A DNA stretch of 64,000 nt from Paracoccaceae bacterium (GTDB lineage Bacteria; Pseudomonadota; Alphaproteobacteria; Rhodobacterales; Rhodobacteraceae): assembly GCA_014879735.1 (NCBI GenBank), contig JACSRN010000011.1, positions 1 through 64,000 of the forward strand, in the 5' to 3' direction. Numbering within the stretch: position 1 is the stretch's first letter; each line of letters starts with the position of its first letter. The notes under the pieces were generated by a model, which saw only the letters and a program-made list of their open reading frames with translations, was not told the DNA's origin and searched no databases. The position numbers and the translations under genes were made by a program. Positions 8,894 to 17,679 of the stretch are shown here, one piece after another.

Positions 8894-9790
8894 TCAGGGC
8901 TCGCCAACACCGGCAGGGGCAGGCGCCGGACGGGTGGTGCGATAGATCTCCTCCAGCGACATCATCGCCGAGAAATCGACAGCAAGCGGTGCCGCATGGC
9001 CGAAGGCACCCTGCATGAGGCAGGTCTCGGCCGCCGCGGTGGCGGCCCGCGCCAGGATCGTGGCCGGATCGTATCCCTGCAGCAGGCCGACCAGCACGCC
9101 TGCAATGAAAGTGTCGCCGGCGCCCAGCGTGTCAACGGCATCGACCGGCTCTATCTTCGCCTCGAACACCCCTGTGGCGCCCAGCAACAGCGCGCCCTCG
9201 CTGCCACGGGTGACAAGGCTCCAGTCCGCGCCGCCATCGCGGGCCTGTCGGGCCAGCGCCAGCGCCTCGGGTCGCGACAGCGCCCCACCCGAGAAGGACA
9301 GAAGAAAGCAGTGCGGCGCGACGCGGGCGATTCGTGCGGGATCGTGAACCGTCGCCATATCATAGGACACCCGCGTCCTTTGCCCGAACAGCGGCAGCCA
9401 GGCGTCGACATGGCTGGATCGTCCGGTATGGACTGCATCGGCATCGGCCAGTCGCGCAAGATCCTCGGCCGAGGGCGCGATGATCGAAACGCCAAGATTG
9501 GCGCCAACGAAAACGCGATCCCCGGCCTGGGTTTCGATCACGCAATAGGCCGTCGCGCCGGGCATCTGGCGCAGCAGCGAAACGTCGACACCTTCTTCGA
9601 TCAGCGCCTGCCGGATCAGATGGCCCGCCGCGTCGTCGCTGACCGCGCCGGCATAGGCGGTTTCGGCGCCAACACGTCTGGCAAAGACGGCATGGTTCAG
9701 GCAGTTTCCGCCCGGGAACATCCGTTGCTGATCGCGGTAGCAATCGACGACATTATCCCCGAAGGCGATGATTCTGACAGGTCGCGACAT
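8894..9790 (-). CDS. frlD: FrlD-like PfkB sugar-amine kinase
   Basis: This PfkB-family kinase (298 aa from the ATG at 9790; an upstream in-frame ATG at 9853 overlaps the promoter) resembles fructoselysine 6-kinase more than ribokinase or KDG kinase. Visible features are GDNVVDCY at residues 11-18, the FPGGNCLNHAVFARR segment around 26-40, and the anion-hole and catalytic motif DTLGAGD at 220-226 with D226 as base. FrlD phosphorylates the 6-OH of fructosyl-amino acids. It stands alone on the minus strand, divergent from a TRAP transporter, and the rest of an frl-like set lies about 40 kb away. The same palindrome occurs at both loci. Kinase family is certain; the Amadori substrate is a good inference. 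Confidence 0.78.
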   Translation of the reverse strand: MSRPVRIIAFGDNVVDCYRDQQRMFPGGNCLNHAVFARRVGAETAYAGAVSDDAAGHLIRQALIEEGVDVSLLRQMPGATAYCVIETQAGDRVFVGANLGVSIIAPSAEDLARLADADAVHTGRSSHVDAWLPLFGQRTRVSYDMATVHDPARIARVAPHCFLLSFSGGALSRPEALALARQARDGGADWSLVTRGSEGALLLGATGVFEAKIEPVDAVDTLGAGDTFIAGVLVGLLQGYDPATILARAATAAAETCLMQGAFGHAAPLAVDFSAMMSLEEIYRTTRPAPAPAGVGEP

Positions 9791-9815
9791 GTGCAGGTCT
9801 TCTGTTTTTTCCTGA

Positions 9816-9847
9816 GAACGTTCGCAGAGGTTTGTAACGGGTGTCAA
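9816..9847 (-). promoter_or_regulatory. Promoter and LacI-type operator of the FrlD-like gene
   Basis: On the minus strand a TTGACA (plus-strand TGTCAA, 9842-9847) is followed after 18 bp by the palindrome GAACGTTC (9816-9823), within the longer TGCGAACGTTCTCA. The palindrome occupies the position of the -10/start region, so a bound repressor would block RNA polymerase. It is the reverse complement of the copy at 9933-9946. No canonical -10 is seen. Confidence 0.65.
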
Positions 9848-9911
9848 CAGCAATATTCGCAGGATCGCTGTGCAGACCGGCGCCGTGGGGACAGATGCCG
9901 CAGATCCGGGA

Positions 9912-9946
9912 TTGACAGGCTGGGATCAGTCCTGCGAACGTTCTCT
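9912..9946 (+). promoter_or_regulatory. Promoter and LacI-type operator of the TRAP operon
   Basis: TTGACA at 9912-9917 is followed after 18 bp by GAACGTTC at 9936-9943, in the longer TGCGAACGTTCTCT (9933-9946). The layout mirrors the divergent kinase promoter. The two palindrome centres are 120 bp apart, about eleven helical turns, which would permit a looped repressor tetramer. Downstream is the dctP-like gene at 10001 with a GGGAGGA ribosome site. Confidence 0.65.
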
Positions 9947-10000
9947 TGGGCCTGACCCGCCAAGGACCGGGCCTGTGACCATTTCGGGAGGACGACAACC

Positions 10001-11002
10001 ATGCTGACCCCATCGCTGAACCGGCCCCTGCGGATTGCCGCCGCCGCTGCCCTTGCGGCAGTTGTGGCCGGCACCGCCCCTGCCCAGGATATCACCATCA
10101 AGCTGGCAACCGTCAATTCGCCGACCTCGGAGTCCTGGAAGGCCGTGGTTGCAGCGGCGCAGCGCGTCACCGAACGGACCGAAGGTCGCGTGGCTTTCCA
10201 GGAATTTCCCTCGGCCCAGCTTGGGAGCACCACCGATTCGATCGAGCAGGCCAGCCAGGGCCTGCCGGTGATGACCTTCACCTCGGCCTCGTTCCTGTCC
10301 ACCTTCGGGGTGCCGGAACTGGCGGCGGTCGAGGGGCCCTTCGTCATCTCAAACAGCGAGGAAGGCGAGAGGCTGGCCTTCTCGCCGCTGTTGCAGGGCT
10401 ATTATGACCAGCTGGCCGAGACTGCCGGGCTGCGTGTCGTGGCGCTGAACTGGTTCGATGGCCCGCGCCACATGATCGGCTCTGCCGCCTATCCGACACC
10501 CGATGCGCTGAAGGGCGTGCGGATGCGCGTGCCGCCGGTGGAAACCTGGCTCAAGACCTTCGAGCCGCTGGGCGTCATCGCCACCACGGTCGAGGCGGCC
10601 GAGGTCTATTCCGCCCTGTCTCAGGGCGTGGTGACGGCCGCCGAAAGCCCGCTGACCGGGTTGCGCGCGTCGGGCTGGCAGGAGGTCGCCAAGGAGATCA
10701 CGCTGACGGGACATTTCAACCTCTTCACCGGCTGGGTCATGAGCGAGGCCGCCTACCAGCAGATGGGCGAGGCGGACCGCGCCATTCTGATGGAAGAGTT
10801 CCGGATCGGCGGCCAGCAGCTGACGGCCACCTCGGAGGCGCTGGCAGGCGAGATCCGGGCGGAATTCGAAGCCCAGGGCGTGACCTTCCATGATGCCGAC
10901 ATCCCCGCCTATCGCGAGGCGACCGCCGGCTTCTTCACCAGCTTCCCGGACTGGCCCGAAGGGCTTTACGATCAGATCCGCGCCGCGGCGACCGGCGGCT
11001 GA
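10001..11002 (+). CDS. TRAP transporter substrate-binding protein (DctP-type)
   Basis: This periplasmic receptor (333 aa) of a TRAP transporter captures its ligand for sodium-coupled import. A signal peptide spans roughly residues 1-29, ending in ATAPAQD-like sequence before DITIKLATVN. The family helix segment PDALKGVRMRVPPVETWLK, which carries the conserved ligand-binding arginine, lies near residues 168-186. A hairpin separates it from the small membrane subunit. Known DctP ligands are usually carboxylates, including sugar acids and amino acids; a fructosyl-amino acid would also offer a carboxylate. That ligand is inferred only from the shared operator with the FrlD-like gene. Confidence 0.9.
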   Translation: MLTPSLNRPLRIAAAAALAAVVAGTAPAQDITIKLATVNSPTSESWKAVVAAAQRVTERTEGRVAFQEFPSAQLGSTTDSIEQASQGLPVMTFTSASFLSTFGVPELAAVEGPFVISNSEEGERLAFSPLLQGYYDQLAETAGLRVVALNWFDGPRHMIGSAAYPTPDALKGVRMRVPPVETWLKTFEPLGVIATTVEAAEVYSALSQGVVTAAESPLTGLRASGWQEVAKEITLTGHFNLFTGWVMSEAAYQQMGEADRAILMEEFRIGGQQLTATSEALAGEIRAEFEAQGVTFHDADIPAYREATAGFFTSFPDWPEGLYDQIRAAATGG

Positions 11003-11011
11003 TCCGGCTAT

Positions 11012-11030
11012 CCGTCCGCACCGCGGACGG
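11012..11030 (+). terminator. Hairpin between TRAP receptor and membrane genes
   Basis: A perfect 8-bp stem CCGTCCGC / GCGGACGG with a 3-base loop lies 10 bases after the dctP-like stop. There is no T-run. It probably raises receptor mRNA relative to the membrane subunits by blocking 3' decay. Confidence 0.45.
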
Positions 11031-11044
11031 AAGGGACCTCTACC

Positions 11045-11515
11045 ATGACAGCACTGCGCCACATCCTGCGGTTCTTTGGGATAACCGTTCCGGCCATTCT
11101 GGTCGGGACGCTTGTCCTGATCATGCTGGCCGACGTGATCGCGCGGAACTTCCTTGCCATGTCGATCCTCTGGTCGCATGACCTTGCGGTGATCCTGATG
11201 GCGGCGGTGGTCTGGCTTGGGCTGTCGGGGGCGGCGATGTCGGGGCAGATGTTCGGCATCTCGCTCGTGGTCGACCGGCTGCCGCCGCGGCTGGCCGATG
11301 CCGCCCGCATCCTGGCGGACCTTCTGGTCATGCTGATCGCCGCCGCGGTGATCCGGGCCGCCTGGGCGCAGATTTCCACCGCCCGGTTCACGAAATTCCT
11401 GGCGCTTGGCTGGCCGAAATGGATCGTCGCCGCCCTGCTGGCCTTCGGGATGGCACTGATCATCCTGGAACGGCTGCTTGCCATCGTCGAACGGTCCCGG
11501 GAGGCCGGGAAATGA
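11045..11515 (+). CDS. TRAP transporter small membrane subunit (DctQ-type)
   Basis: This four-helix membrane protein (156 aa) bridges the receptor and the large channel subunit. Hydrophobic segments lie around residues 10-30, 45-65, 85-105 and 125-148, and the LWSHDLAVILMAAVVWLGLSGAA segment is typical of DctQ. The stop TGA overlaps the ATG of the large subunit (ATGA), so translation is coupled. Confidence 0.88.
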   Translation: MTALRHILRFFGITVPAILVGTLVLIMLADVIARNFLAMSILWSHDLAVILMAAVVWLGLSGAAMSGQMFGISLVVDRLPPRLADAARILADLLVMLIAAAVIRAAWAQISTARFTKFLALGWPKWIVAALLAFGMALIILERLLAIVERSREAGK

Positions 11516-12786
11516 CCCTTGCCGCAATAGCCTTCTTCGTGCTTCTGGCCCTGGGCGTGCCGGTCGGGTTCGTGATGCTGGGCGCCTCGATGGCCTATTT
11601 CGCGCAGAACCCGATGATGGCCAGCATCGTGGCACAGCGTCTGTCGAGCGGGCTTGAATCCTTTCCGCTGCTGGCCATTCCGCTTTTTGTCGTCGCCGGG
11701 GCCGCCATGGCGCGCGGCGGCATCGCCGAGCGGCTTTACGGCTTTTGCGATGCGCTTGTCGGGCATTGGCGTGGCGGGCTGGCGCAAATCGCGGTGCTGA
11801 ACTCGGTCTTCATGGGGGCGATGTCGGGATCGGCCAATGCCGATGCCGCCATCGACGCACGCACCATCGTCCCGGTGATGCGCAAGCACGGCTATTCCAA
11901 CGCCTATGGTTCGGTGGTCAGCGCGGCCTCGTCGCTGATCGCGCCGGTCATGCCGCCGTCGATTGCCCTGATCGTCTTCGGCCTGCTGACAGACACCTCG
12001 ATCGGCAAGCTGTTTCTGGGCGGCGTGATCCCCGCGCTGATCATCGCCGTGACGCTGATGCTGACTGTCCGCTGGACGGCCCTGCGCCTTGACCTGACAC
12101 CCAGCCGCAGCGCCCGGGCTTCGGCGCGCGAGGTGCTGTCGCTGGGGCGGGCCGCGCTCTGGGCGGTTGCCATGCCCATCATGCTGATCTTCGGCCTGCG
12201 CGGCGGCTGGTTCACGCCAACTGAGCTGGGCGCGGTGGCGGCAGTCTATGCCTTTGCCGTCGGCGTGCTGGTCTATCGCGGCATCTCGCTGCGCGACACC
12301 TCGGAACTGCTGGCGGAATCCGCGGCAACCACCGCAGGGGTACTGTTTATCGTGGCATCGGCCTCGGTCTTCTCGCTGATCCTCAGCCTTGAGGGGGTGC
12401 CGCAGGTTCTGCTTGGCGCCGTCACCGCCATCTCGGACAACCGTTTCGTTGTGCTGCTGGTGATCAACCTGCTGCTTCTGCTGCTTGGCACCGTATTCGA
12501 GGGGCTGGCGATCATCGTGATCCTCGGCCCGCTTCTGCTGCAGCTTGCCCAATCACTGGGAATCGACCCGGTGCATCTGGGCGTGATTCTGGTCATCAAC
12601 ACCGCCATCGGTTCGTTGACGCCGCCGGTGGGCACGGTGATGTTCACCGTCTGCTCGATCACCCGGTGCAGCATCGAGGATTTCTCGCGCGCCTTTCTCC
12701 CGTTCTTCCTGGCGCTGCTGGCCGTGCTGATGCTGCTGACCTTCGTGCCCGGGCTGGTGACATTCCTGCCGAACCTGCTGTTCTGA
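11512..12786 (+). CDS. TRAP transporter large membrane subunit (DctM-type)
   Basis: This is the ion-coupled transport subunit (424 aa) with about twelve hydrophobic segments. The ATG at 11512 overlaps the DctQ stop by four bases, which fixes the start. Family marks include LGVPVGFVMLGAS near the N-terminus, MGAMSGSANADAA near residue 105 and PPVGTVMFTVCSI near 370. It ends the operon begun at 10001 and is followed by a 321-bp gap. Confidence 0.92.
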   Translation: MTLAAIAFFVLLALGVPVGFVMLGASMAYFAQNPMMASIVAQRLSSGLESFPLLAIPLFVVAGAAMARGGIAERLYGFCDALVGHWRGGLAQIAVLNSVFMGAMSGSANADAAIDARTIVPVMRKHGYSNAYGSVVSAASSLIAPVMPPSIALIVFGLLTDTSIGKLFLGGVIPALIIAVTLMLTVRWTALRLDLTPSRSARASAREVLSLGRAALWAVAMPIMLIFGLRGGWFTPTELGAVAAVYAFAVGVLVYRGISLRDTSELLAESAATTAGVLFIVASASVFSLILSLEGVPQVLLGAVTAISDNRFVVLLVINLLLLLLGTVFEGLAIIVILGPLLLQLAQSLGIDPVHLGVILVINTAIGSLTPPVGTVMFTVCSITRCSIEDFSRAFLPFFLALLAVLMLLTFVPGLVTFLPNLLF

Positions 12787-13107
12787 CGGGCATCCCGAGG
12801 CCCCAGGGCCAATCTCTGCATTGACGGGATGGGTTTCATCCAGCGCGCCGGCCCGGCCCGGAAAGCGCCGATTTCCGCACGACCGCAGCCCCAGATGGCG
12901 ATCTGGAACCGCCTAAACCGTTGCCGCCGCCGCAGTCCCTGCCTTGCATCCCATGCAGCCAGAGGCCGAGAGGTTGGTATTGCAGTCTAATGCATGATGC
13001 ATCATACTTGACTTGCTTGCGCCGACGCGACAGCACCGGACAGCCAGAGCCGGAATGGCTGCCGGAGGTCGAGCAGGCCGCCGGATGTCCGGCAAGGGGG
13101 GGATGCA
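12787..13107. other. Intergenic region before the sugar importer
   Basis: The 321-bp gap has no credible gene. Its first 200 bases are GC-rich without clear signals. The last 120 bases hold the ATGATGCATCAT palindrome (12994-13005), a TTGACT at 13008-13013 that may be a -35 element, and the GGGGGG ribosome site before the ATG at 13108. It is best read as the promoter region of the first sugar-importer operon. Confidence 0.6.
12994..13005. promoter_or_regulatory. ATGATGCATCAT palindrome, candidate GntR/FCD operator
   Basis: A perfect 12-bp palindrome lies 102 bp upstream of the first permease gene. The GATGCATC core recurs three times in the divergent region 23257-23324, which flanks the other genes of the same sugar cluster. 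The GntR/FCD regulator encoded at 18651 is the natural candidate ligand; this is inference from position. Confidence 0.6.
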
Positions 13108-14085
13108 ATGACGAGGGCCGCAACCGCGGAGCAAGGCCAGAAGATCCGTGCCCGCACGCTTGCGCTGCTGCGCGGGGCCATGGCGATTCCGGCCTGGCCC
13201 GCGTTGATCCTGCTGCTAGCAATTGCAGCGGTCGTTCAACCTCGGCTGATGTCCCTGCCCTTCCTTCTGATCGTGCTGAGGCAATCGGTGCCGCTGGCGC
13301 TGGCCGCCATCGGTCAGAGCCTGCCGATGATCGGCCGCTCGATCGATCTGTCAATCGGCGGCGTGATCGCCGTGGTCAATGTGACTCTGGCGCTGCCGGT
13401 GTTTGCCGGCGGGCCGGTCTGGATGTCGCTGGCCTTTCCGCTGGCCTTTGGCGCGGTGGTCGGGCTGTTCAACGCCGGGCTGATCGCCTTCGTCCGCGCC
13501 TCGGCCGTGGTGGTGACGCTGGGGGTCTCGGTCATGCTTGTCGGCGTCAGCTATCTGATCTCGGGCGGGGCGCCTGGCGGCAGCGTGCATCCCTTCGTGC
13601 GTGAACTGGCCACAGGCCGGTGGGGCATGCTGCCGGTCGCGGGGGGCGTGCTGGTTGTTGCCGCCCTGATGGCCGGGCTGATGTTGCGCCGCTCGACCTT
13701 CGGTCATGCGCTGCATGCCACGGGTGCCAGCTACAGTGCGGCCTGGCTGGGCGGCCTTGCCGTTCGCAAGGAGCTGGTGGTGGCCCATATGCTGAGCGGC
13801 ATCTTCGCCGGTCTCGCCGCCATCATCCTGACGGGCTACATCGGCACCGGCACGCTGAACCTTGGCGCAGATCTCGTCATGGCCTCGGTTGCCGCCGTGG
13901 TGCTGGGTGGCACCACCTTCGGCCTGGGCGCCGGCGGGGTTCTGGGCGTCGTCGCCGGTGCTTTCGCCCTGACCTTCCTGGCCAATCTGATGACCGGGCT
14001 CGGCGCGGGCAAGCCCGCCCAGCTTATCGTGCAGGGCGCGATCATCGCGGGGGCCGCAGCCCTGGCGCGGTGGCGCGAAGCCTGA
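13108..14085 (+). CDS. Ribose-type sugar ABC permease (importer A, subunit 1)
   Basis: This RbsC-type BPD_transp_2 permease (325 aa) has about nine hydrophobic segments. The family region LAAIGQSLPMIGRSIDLSIGG lies near residues 62-82 and the C-terminal VVLGGTTFGLGAGGVLG segment near 264-280. The ATG at 13108 follows a run of G six bases upstream. It is unusual in preceding the binding-protein gene. With the second permease at 16711 it probably forms a heterodimeric pore, since both are complete and differ in sequence. Confidence 0.88.
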   Translation: MTRAATAEQGQKIRARTLALLRGAMAIPAWPALILLLAIAAVVQPRLMSLPFLLIVLRQSVPLALAAIGQSLPMIGRSIDLSIGGVIAVVNVTLALPVFAGGPVWMSLAFPLAFGAVVGLFNAGLIAFVRASAVVVTLGVSVMLVGVSYLISGGAPGGSVHPFVRELATGRWGMLPVAGGVLVVAALMAGLMLRRSTFGHALHATGASYSAAWLGGLAVRKELVVAHMLSGIFAGLAAIILTGYIGTGTLNLGADLVMASVAAVVLGGTTFGLGAGGVLGVVAGAFALTFLANLMTGLGAGKPAQLIVQGAIIAGAAALARWREA

Positions 14086-14152
14086 GTATTTCCCCGCCCC
14101 CGGGCGGGATGGGCGCATGCCCCGTGAACGTGCAACTGTAAGGAGGAAACCC

Positions 14153-15214
14153 ATGACCCTGCGAAAAATCCTGCTGACCGGAACATTTCTGGCCGGCCTT
14201 GCCAGCGCCCCGGCCCTGGCCGAGGTGCCAGAACTGAATTCGGCGCTTTCCCCAGTCGAAGGCTCGCCCATGGTGGACCTGCCGGCCTCGACCAAGGACA
14301 GCTTTGTGCTTGGGTTCTCAAACATTTCGGTGGTCAACACCTGGCGCGTCCAGATGGTGGAGGAACTGAAATACGAGGCCTCGCTGCACCCCGAGATCAG
14401 CGAGATGATTGTCGCCGATGCCGGCGGTGACGTGAACCGCCAGGTTTCCGACATCGAAAGCCTGATCGCACGCGGCGTGGATGCAATCCTGGTCGCGCCG
14501 GGTTCGGAAGTGGCGCTGAACGGCGCGCTTGAAAAGGCCTATGCGGCCGGGATCCCGACGATCATCTTCTCGTCCAATGCCACGCCCGAAAACTATACCG
14601 TGAAGCTGCTGGCCGACGATGCCCAGTTCGGCCGTGACGGCGCAAAATTCCTGGCCGATGTGCTGGGCGGCAAGGGCAACATCATTTCGATCCGCGGCAT
14701 CTCGGGCAATTCCATCGACAACGACCGCTTCCGGGGCGTGGAGGAAGTGCTGGTCGATTATCCCGACATCAAGGTCATCGACGAGGGCTTTGGCGACTGG
14801 GCCTATGACAAGGGCAAGCAGGTGTGTGAATCGCTGCTGATCGCGCATCCCGATGTTCAGGGGATCTGGTCCTCGGGCGGCGCCATGACCCAGGCCTGCG
14901 CCGAGGTTCTGGAAGAAAACGGCCTGCCGATGATTCCGATGACCGGCGAGGCCAACAACGGCTTCCTGCGCATCTGGAAGGAGAAGGATCTGGAATCCGT
15001 AGGCCCGATCAGCCCGACCTGGTTCGGCCAGCAGGGTGTCATCGCAGCCCTGCGCGTGCTGGAGGGCGCGCCCATCGCCCGGGACAACCTGGTCAACCCC
15101 GCACCGATCCTGAAGGATCAGATCGACGCATTCTATCGCCCGGATCTGAACGATTCCTACTGGGTCGGGTCGACCCTGCCGGACGAGAAGCTGAAGGAAC
15201 TTTACGGCAAGTGA
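14153..15214 (+). CDS. Sugar ABC substrate-binding protein (importer A)
   Basis: This is a ribose/xylose-type periplasmic binding protein (353 aa, type I fold). The ATG at 14153 follows AAGGAGG by six bases and begins a clear signal peptide (MTLRKILL through APALAE, about 24 residues); a longer frame from 14117 lacks this. The segment DSFVLGFSNISVVNTWRVQM and the GVDAILVAPGS region match the family. The ATPase gene starts 15 bases after the stop. The ligand is not deducible; cluster enzymes suggest an unphosphorylated sugar or polyol. Confidence 0.9.
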   Translation: MTLRKILLTGTFLAGLASAPALAEVPELNSALSPVEGSPMVDLPASTKDSFVLGFSNISVVNTWRVQMVEELKYEASLHPEISEMIVADAGGDVNRQVSDIESLIARGVDAILVAPGSEVALNGALEKAYAAGIPTIIFSSNATPENYTVKLLADDAQFGRDGAKFLADVLGGKGNIISIRGISGNSIDNDRFRGVEEVLVDYPDIKVIDEGFGDWAYDKGKQVCESLLIAHPDVQGIWSSGGAMTQACAEVLEENGLPMIPMTGEANNGFLRIWKEKDLESVGPISPTWFGQQGVIAALRVLEGAPIARDNLVNPAPILKDQIDAFYRPDLNDSYWVGSTLPDEKLKELYGK

Positions 15215-15229
15215 TCGAAAGCCCGCAGA

Positions 15230-16714
15230 ATGCTTCTTGAAGTCGTCGACATCGCCAAATCCTTCGGTTCCGTGCAGGCCCTGCGCGGCGTGTCCCTTGC
15301 CCTGAAGCCGGGCAGCGTCCACGCCGTCCTGGGCGAGAACGGGGCGGGGAAATCCACCCTGATGAAGATCATCTCGGGGGTGTTTCCGGCCAGTTCGGGC
15401 ACAATCCGGGTGGAGGGCCAGATGGTCCACTGGAACCGGGCCGAACAGGCCCGCGCCGCCGGGGTGTCGACGATCTTCCAGGAGTTCATCCTGCTGCCAA
15501 ACCTTTCCGTGGCCGAGAACCTGTTTCTCGGCCGCGAACTTCGCACCCCGCTTGGCCTGGTCGACCGTCAGCGCCAGCGCGAGGAGAGCCGCCGGATCCT
15601 TGCCCGCGTCGGGCTGGATCTGGATCCGGACGTGCTGACCGGCCGCCTGCGCGTGGCCGAACAGCAGATGGTCGAGATCGCAAAGGGCGTGATGCGCGAC
15701 GCGCGGATCTTCGTCTTCGACGAGCCGACAGCGGCGCTTGGCGACCGCGAGGCGGCGCGATTGTTCGACCTGATCCGGCAGTTGCGCGCAGAGGGGAAGG
15801 GCATCCTCTACATCTCGCACCGCCTGCCAGAACTGTTCGAATTATGTGACGAGGTGACGGTCCTGAAAGATGGCCAGTTCGCCGGCCATTTCGCCATGCA
15901 GGAAACGACAGCCACGGAACTGGTCACGACGATGGTCGGCCGCACCCTGGACCAGCTTTTCCCGCCACATCGGACCGGCGGCCCCGGAGAGACCGTGCTG
16001 GAACTGCGCGACCTTCGCACCACCGGCTTTGCCGGCCCGGTCAATCTTGCCATCGGGCGCCATGAGATCGTGGGCCTTGCGGGGCTGGAAGGCCAGGGCC
16101 AGATCGGCATCACCCGGTCGATCTTCGAGGGCCATGCCCCCGAAACCGGCGAAATCCTGTTCGAAGGCCTGCCGCTTGGCCATGCCGGGCCGGCGGGCGG
16201 CGTCGCGGCAGGGATCGGCCTGATCCCCGAGGACCGCAAGGCAGAGGGGTTGTTCCTGCCGCTGTCGGTGGCGCGCAACATCGCGGTCGGGTTGCTGTCC
16301 GGCAAGGGTCTGGCGCAACCCGCGTCGGTGCCCGCGGAGGATATCGCCGCGCAGATCCAGCGCCTGCGCATCCGGCTGCGCGATGCCGCGCAGGCCATCA
16401 GCGAACTTTCCGGCGGCAACCAGCAAAAGGCGCTGCTGGCGCGCTGGCTGGTGCGGGGCGTGAAGCTCCTGATCTGCGAAGAACCGACACGCGGCGTCGA
16501 CATCGGCGCCAAGTCGGAAATCTATGCCATCCTGCGCGAACTGGCCGACAGCGGCGTGCCGGTCCTGATCACCTCACGCGAATTGCCCGAACTGATCGGG
16601 CTCTGCGACCGGATCGTTGTCGTGCGCGATGGCGCCACGGTCGGCAGTTTTCCGGGCGGAACCAGCACCGAAGAAGAGATCATGGCCGCGGCCATCGGAG
16701 GACAGCGGGCATGA
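15230..16714 (+). CDS. Sugar ABC double ATPase (RbsA/MglA-type, importer A)
   Basis: This two-domain ATPase (494 aa) for a ribose-type importer has Walker A GENGAGKST at residues 35-43, Walker B region FVFDEPTAAL and H-loop SHRL in domain 1. Domain 2 has the usual degenerate loop GLEGQGQIG, LSGGNQQK and EEPTRGVDIG. It overlaps the next permease by four bases (ATGA), so they are co-translated. Confidence 0.92.
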   Translation: MLLEVVDIAKSFGSVQALRGVSLALKPGSVHAVLGENGAGKSTLMKIISGVFPASSGTIRVEGQMVHWNRAEQARAAGVSTIFQEFILLPNLSVAENLFLGRELRTPLGLVDRQRQREESRRILARVGLDLDPDVLTGRLRVAEQQMVEIAKGVMRDARIFVFDEPTAALGDREAARLFDLIRQLRAEGKGILYISHRLPELFELCDEVTVLKDGQFAGHFAMQETTATELVTTMVGRTLDQLFPPHRTGGPGETVLELRDLRTTGFAGPVNLAIGRHEIVGLAGLEGQGQIGITRSIFEGHAPETGEILFEGLPLGHAGPAGGVAAGIGLIPEDRKAEGLFLPLSVARNIAVGLLSGKGLAQPASVPAEDIAAQIQRLRIRLRDAAQAISELSGGNQQKALLARWLVRGVKLLICEEPTRGVDIGAKSEIYAILRELADSGVPVLITSRELPELIGLCDRIVVVRDGATVGSFPGGTSTEEEIMAAAIGGQRA

Positions 16715-17646
16715 AACTTGCAGGGGCCACCACGGCCGTCCGTTTGCGCCGCCTGTCCGCCCTGCCGGTGTTCGCGCTGATCGCGGTGCTTGCCATCGTG
16801 CTGGGGGTGGCTTCGCCCCATGCCCTTTCGGCGCAGAACCTGATCAACATCCTGAACCAGCAGGTCAGCCTGATCTTGGTCACGGTGGGGCAGACCATCG
16901 TCGTCCTGACGGCGGGACTGGACCTTTCCGTCGGGTCGGTGGTTTCGCTGACCACGGCCATCGCCAGCCACGGCACCCCTTTCGCGGTGCCGCTGGCGAT
17001 CCTGGCCGCGCTTGCGGTCGGGCTGGTCAATGCCGGCGGCATCCTGCGCTTCGGCATTCATCCGATCCTGATGACGCTGTCGACCATGACGGCGGTTCAG
17101 GGCCTGGCACTTCTGGTGCGGCCAATCCCCGGCGGCACGGTCCCGGGCTGGATGAAAACCTATGCCGGGGCCGAAATCCTCGGCCTGCCGCTGCCGGTGA
17201 TCTGTGCCGCCGTCGTGGTGTTTCTGGCGGCGGTGGTCGTCTCGCGCAGCCGGTTCGGCCTGCATCTCATGGCAACCGGGGCGTCGGCGCAAAGCGCATT
17301 GCTGGGCGGCGTCAACACCGGGCGGATCATTCTCTTGGCCTATCTGCTGTCGTCGCTGTTTGCCTGCTTGGGCGGGCTTAACCTTGCAGCGCGGCTGGCC
17401 AGCGGCGACCCGCTGGTCGGGCAGCCCTTCGGGATCGATTCCATCGCTGCCACGGCGCTCGGCGGCACGCAACTCTCCGGCGGGCTTGGCGGTGTGGCCG
17501 GGCCGGTCGTCGGTGTCCTGTTTCTGGCGCTGCTCGGCAATGGTCTCAATCTGCTGAACATCTCGACCTATTACCAGATGATCATCAAGGGCGTGCTGCT
17601 GATCCTTGCCGTCAGCGCCCACCGCCGCAACCAGCCCGGACTCTGA
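16711..17646 (+). CDS. Ribose-type sugar ABC permease (importer A, subunit 2)
   Basis: This second RbsC-type permease (311 aa) begins inside the ATPase stop. The marks are TVGQTIVVLTAGLDLSVGSV near residues 55-75 and the GGTQLSGGLGGVAGPVVG segment near 252-268. Its similarity to the permease at 13108 is general rather than a recent duplication. The lactonase gene follows 33 bp later with a GGAAAGGA site, so importer and enzyme are one operon. Confidence 0.9.
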   Translation: MKLAGATTAVRLRRLSALPVFALIAVLAIVLGVASPHALSAQNLINILNQQVSLILVTVGQTIVVLTAGLDLSVGSVVSLTTAIASHGTPFAVPLAILAALAVGLVNAGGILRFGIHPILMTLSTMTAVQGLALLVRPIPGGTVPGWMKTYAGAEILGLPLPVICAAVVVFLAAVVVSRSRFGLHLMATGASAQSALLGGVNTGRIILLAYLLSSLFACLGGLNLAARLASGDPLVGQPFGIDSIAATALGGTQLSGGLGGVAGPVVGVLFLALLGNGLNLLNISTYYQMIIKGVLLILAVSAHRRNQPGL

Positions 17647-17679
17647 TCTGGCTACAGCAACTCACGGAAAGGAACCGCC

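Noticed and set aside
8894-9790. Annotation of the PfkB kinase as ribokinase or 2-keto-3-deoxygluconate kinase
   Set aside because: The GDNVVDCY and FPGGNCLN segments fit the FrlD subgroup better, and FrlB- and FrlC-like partners share its operator; the alternative cannot be fully excluded.
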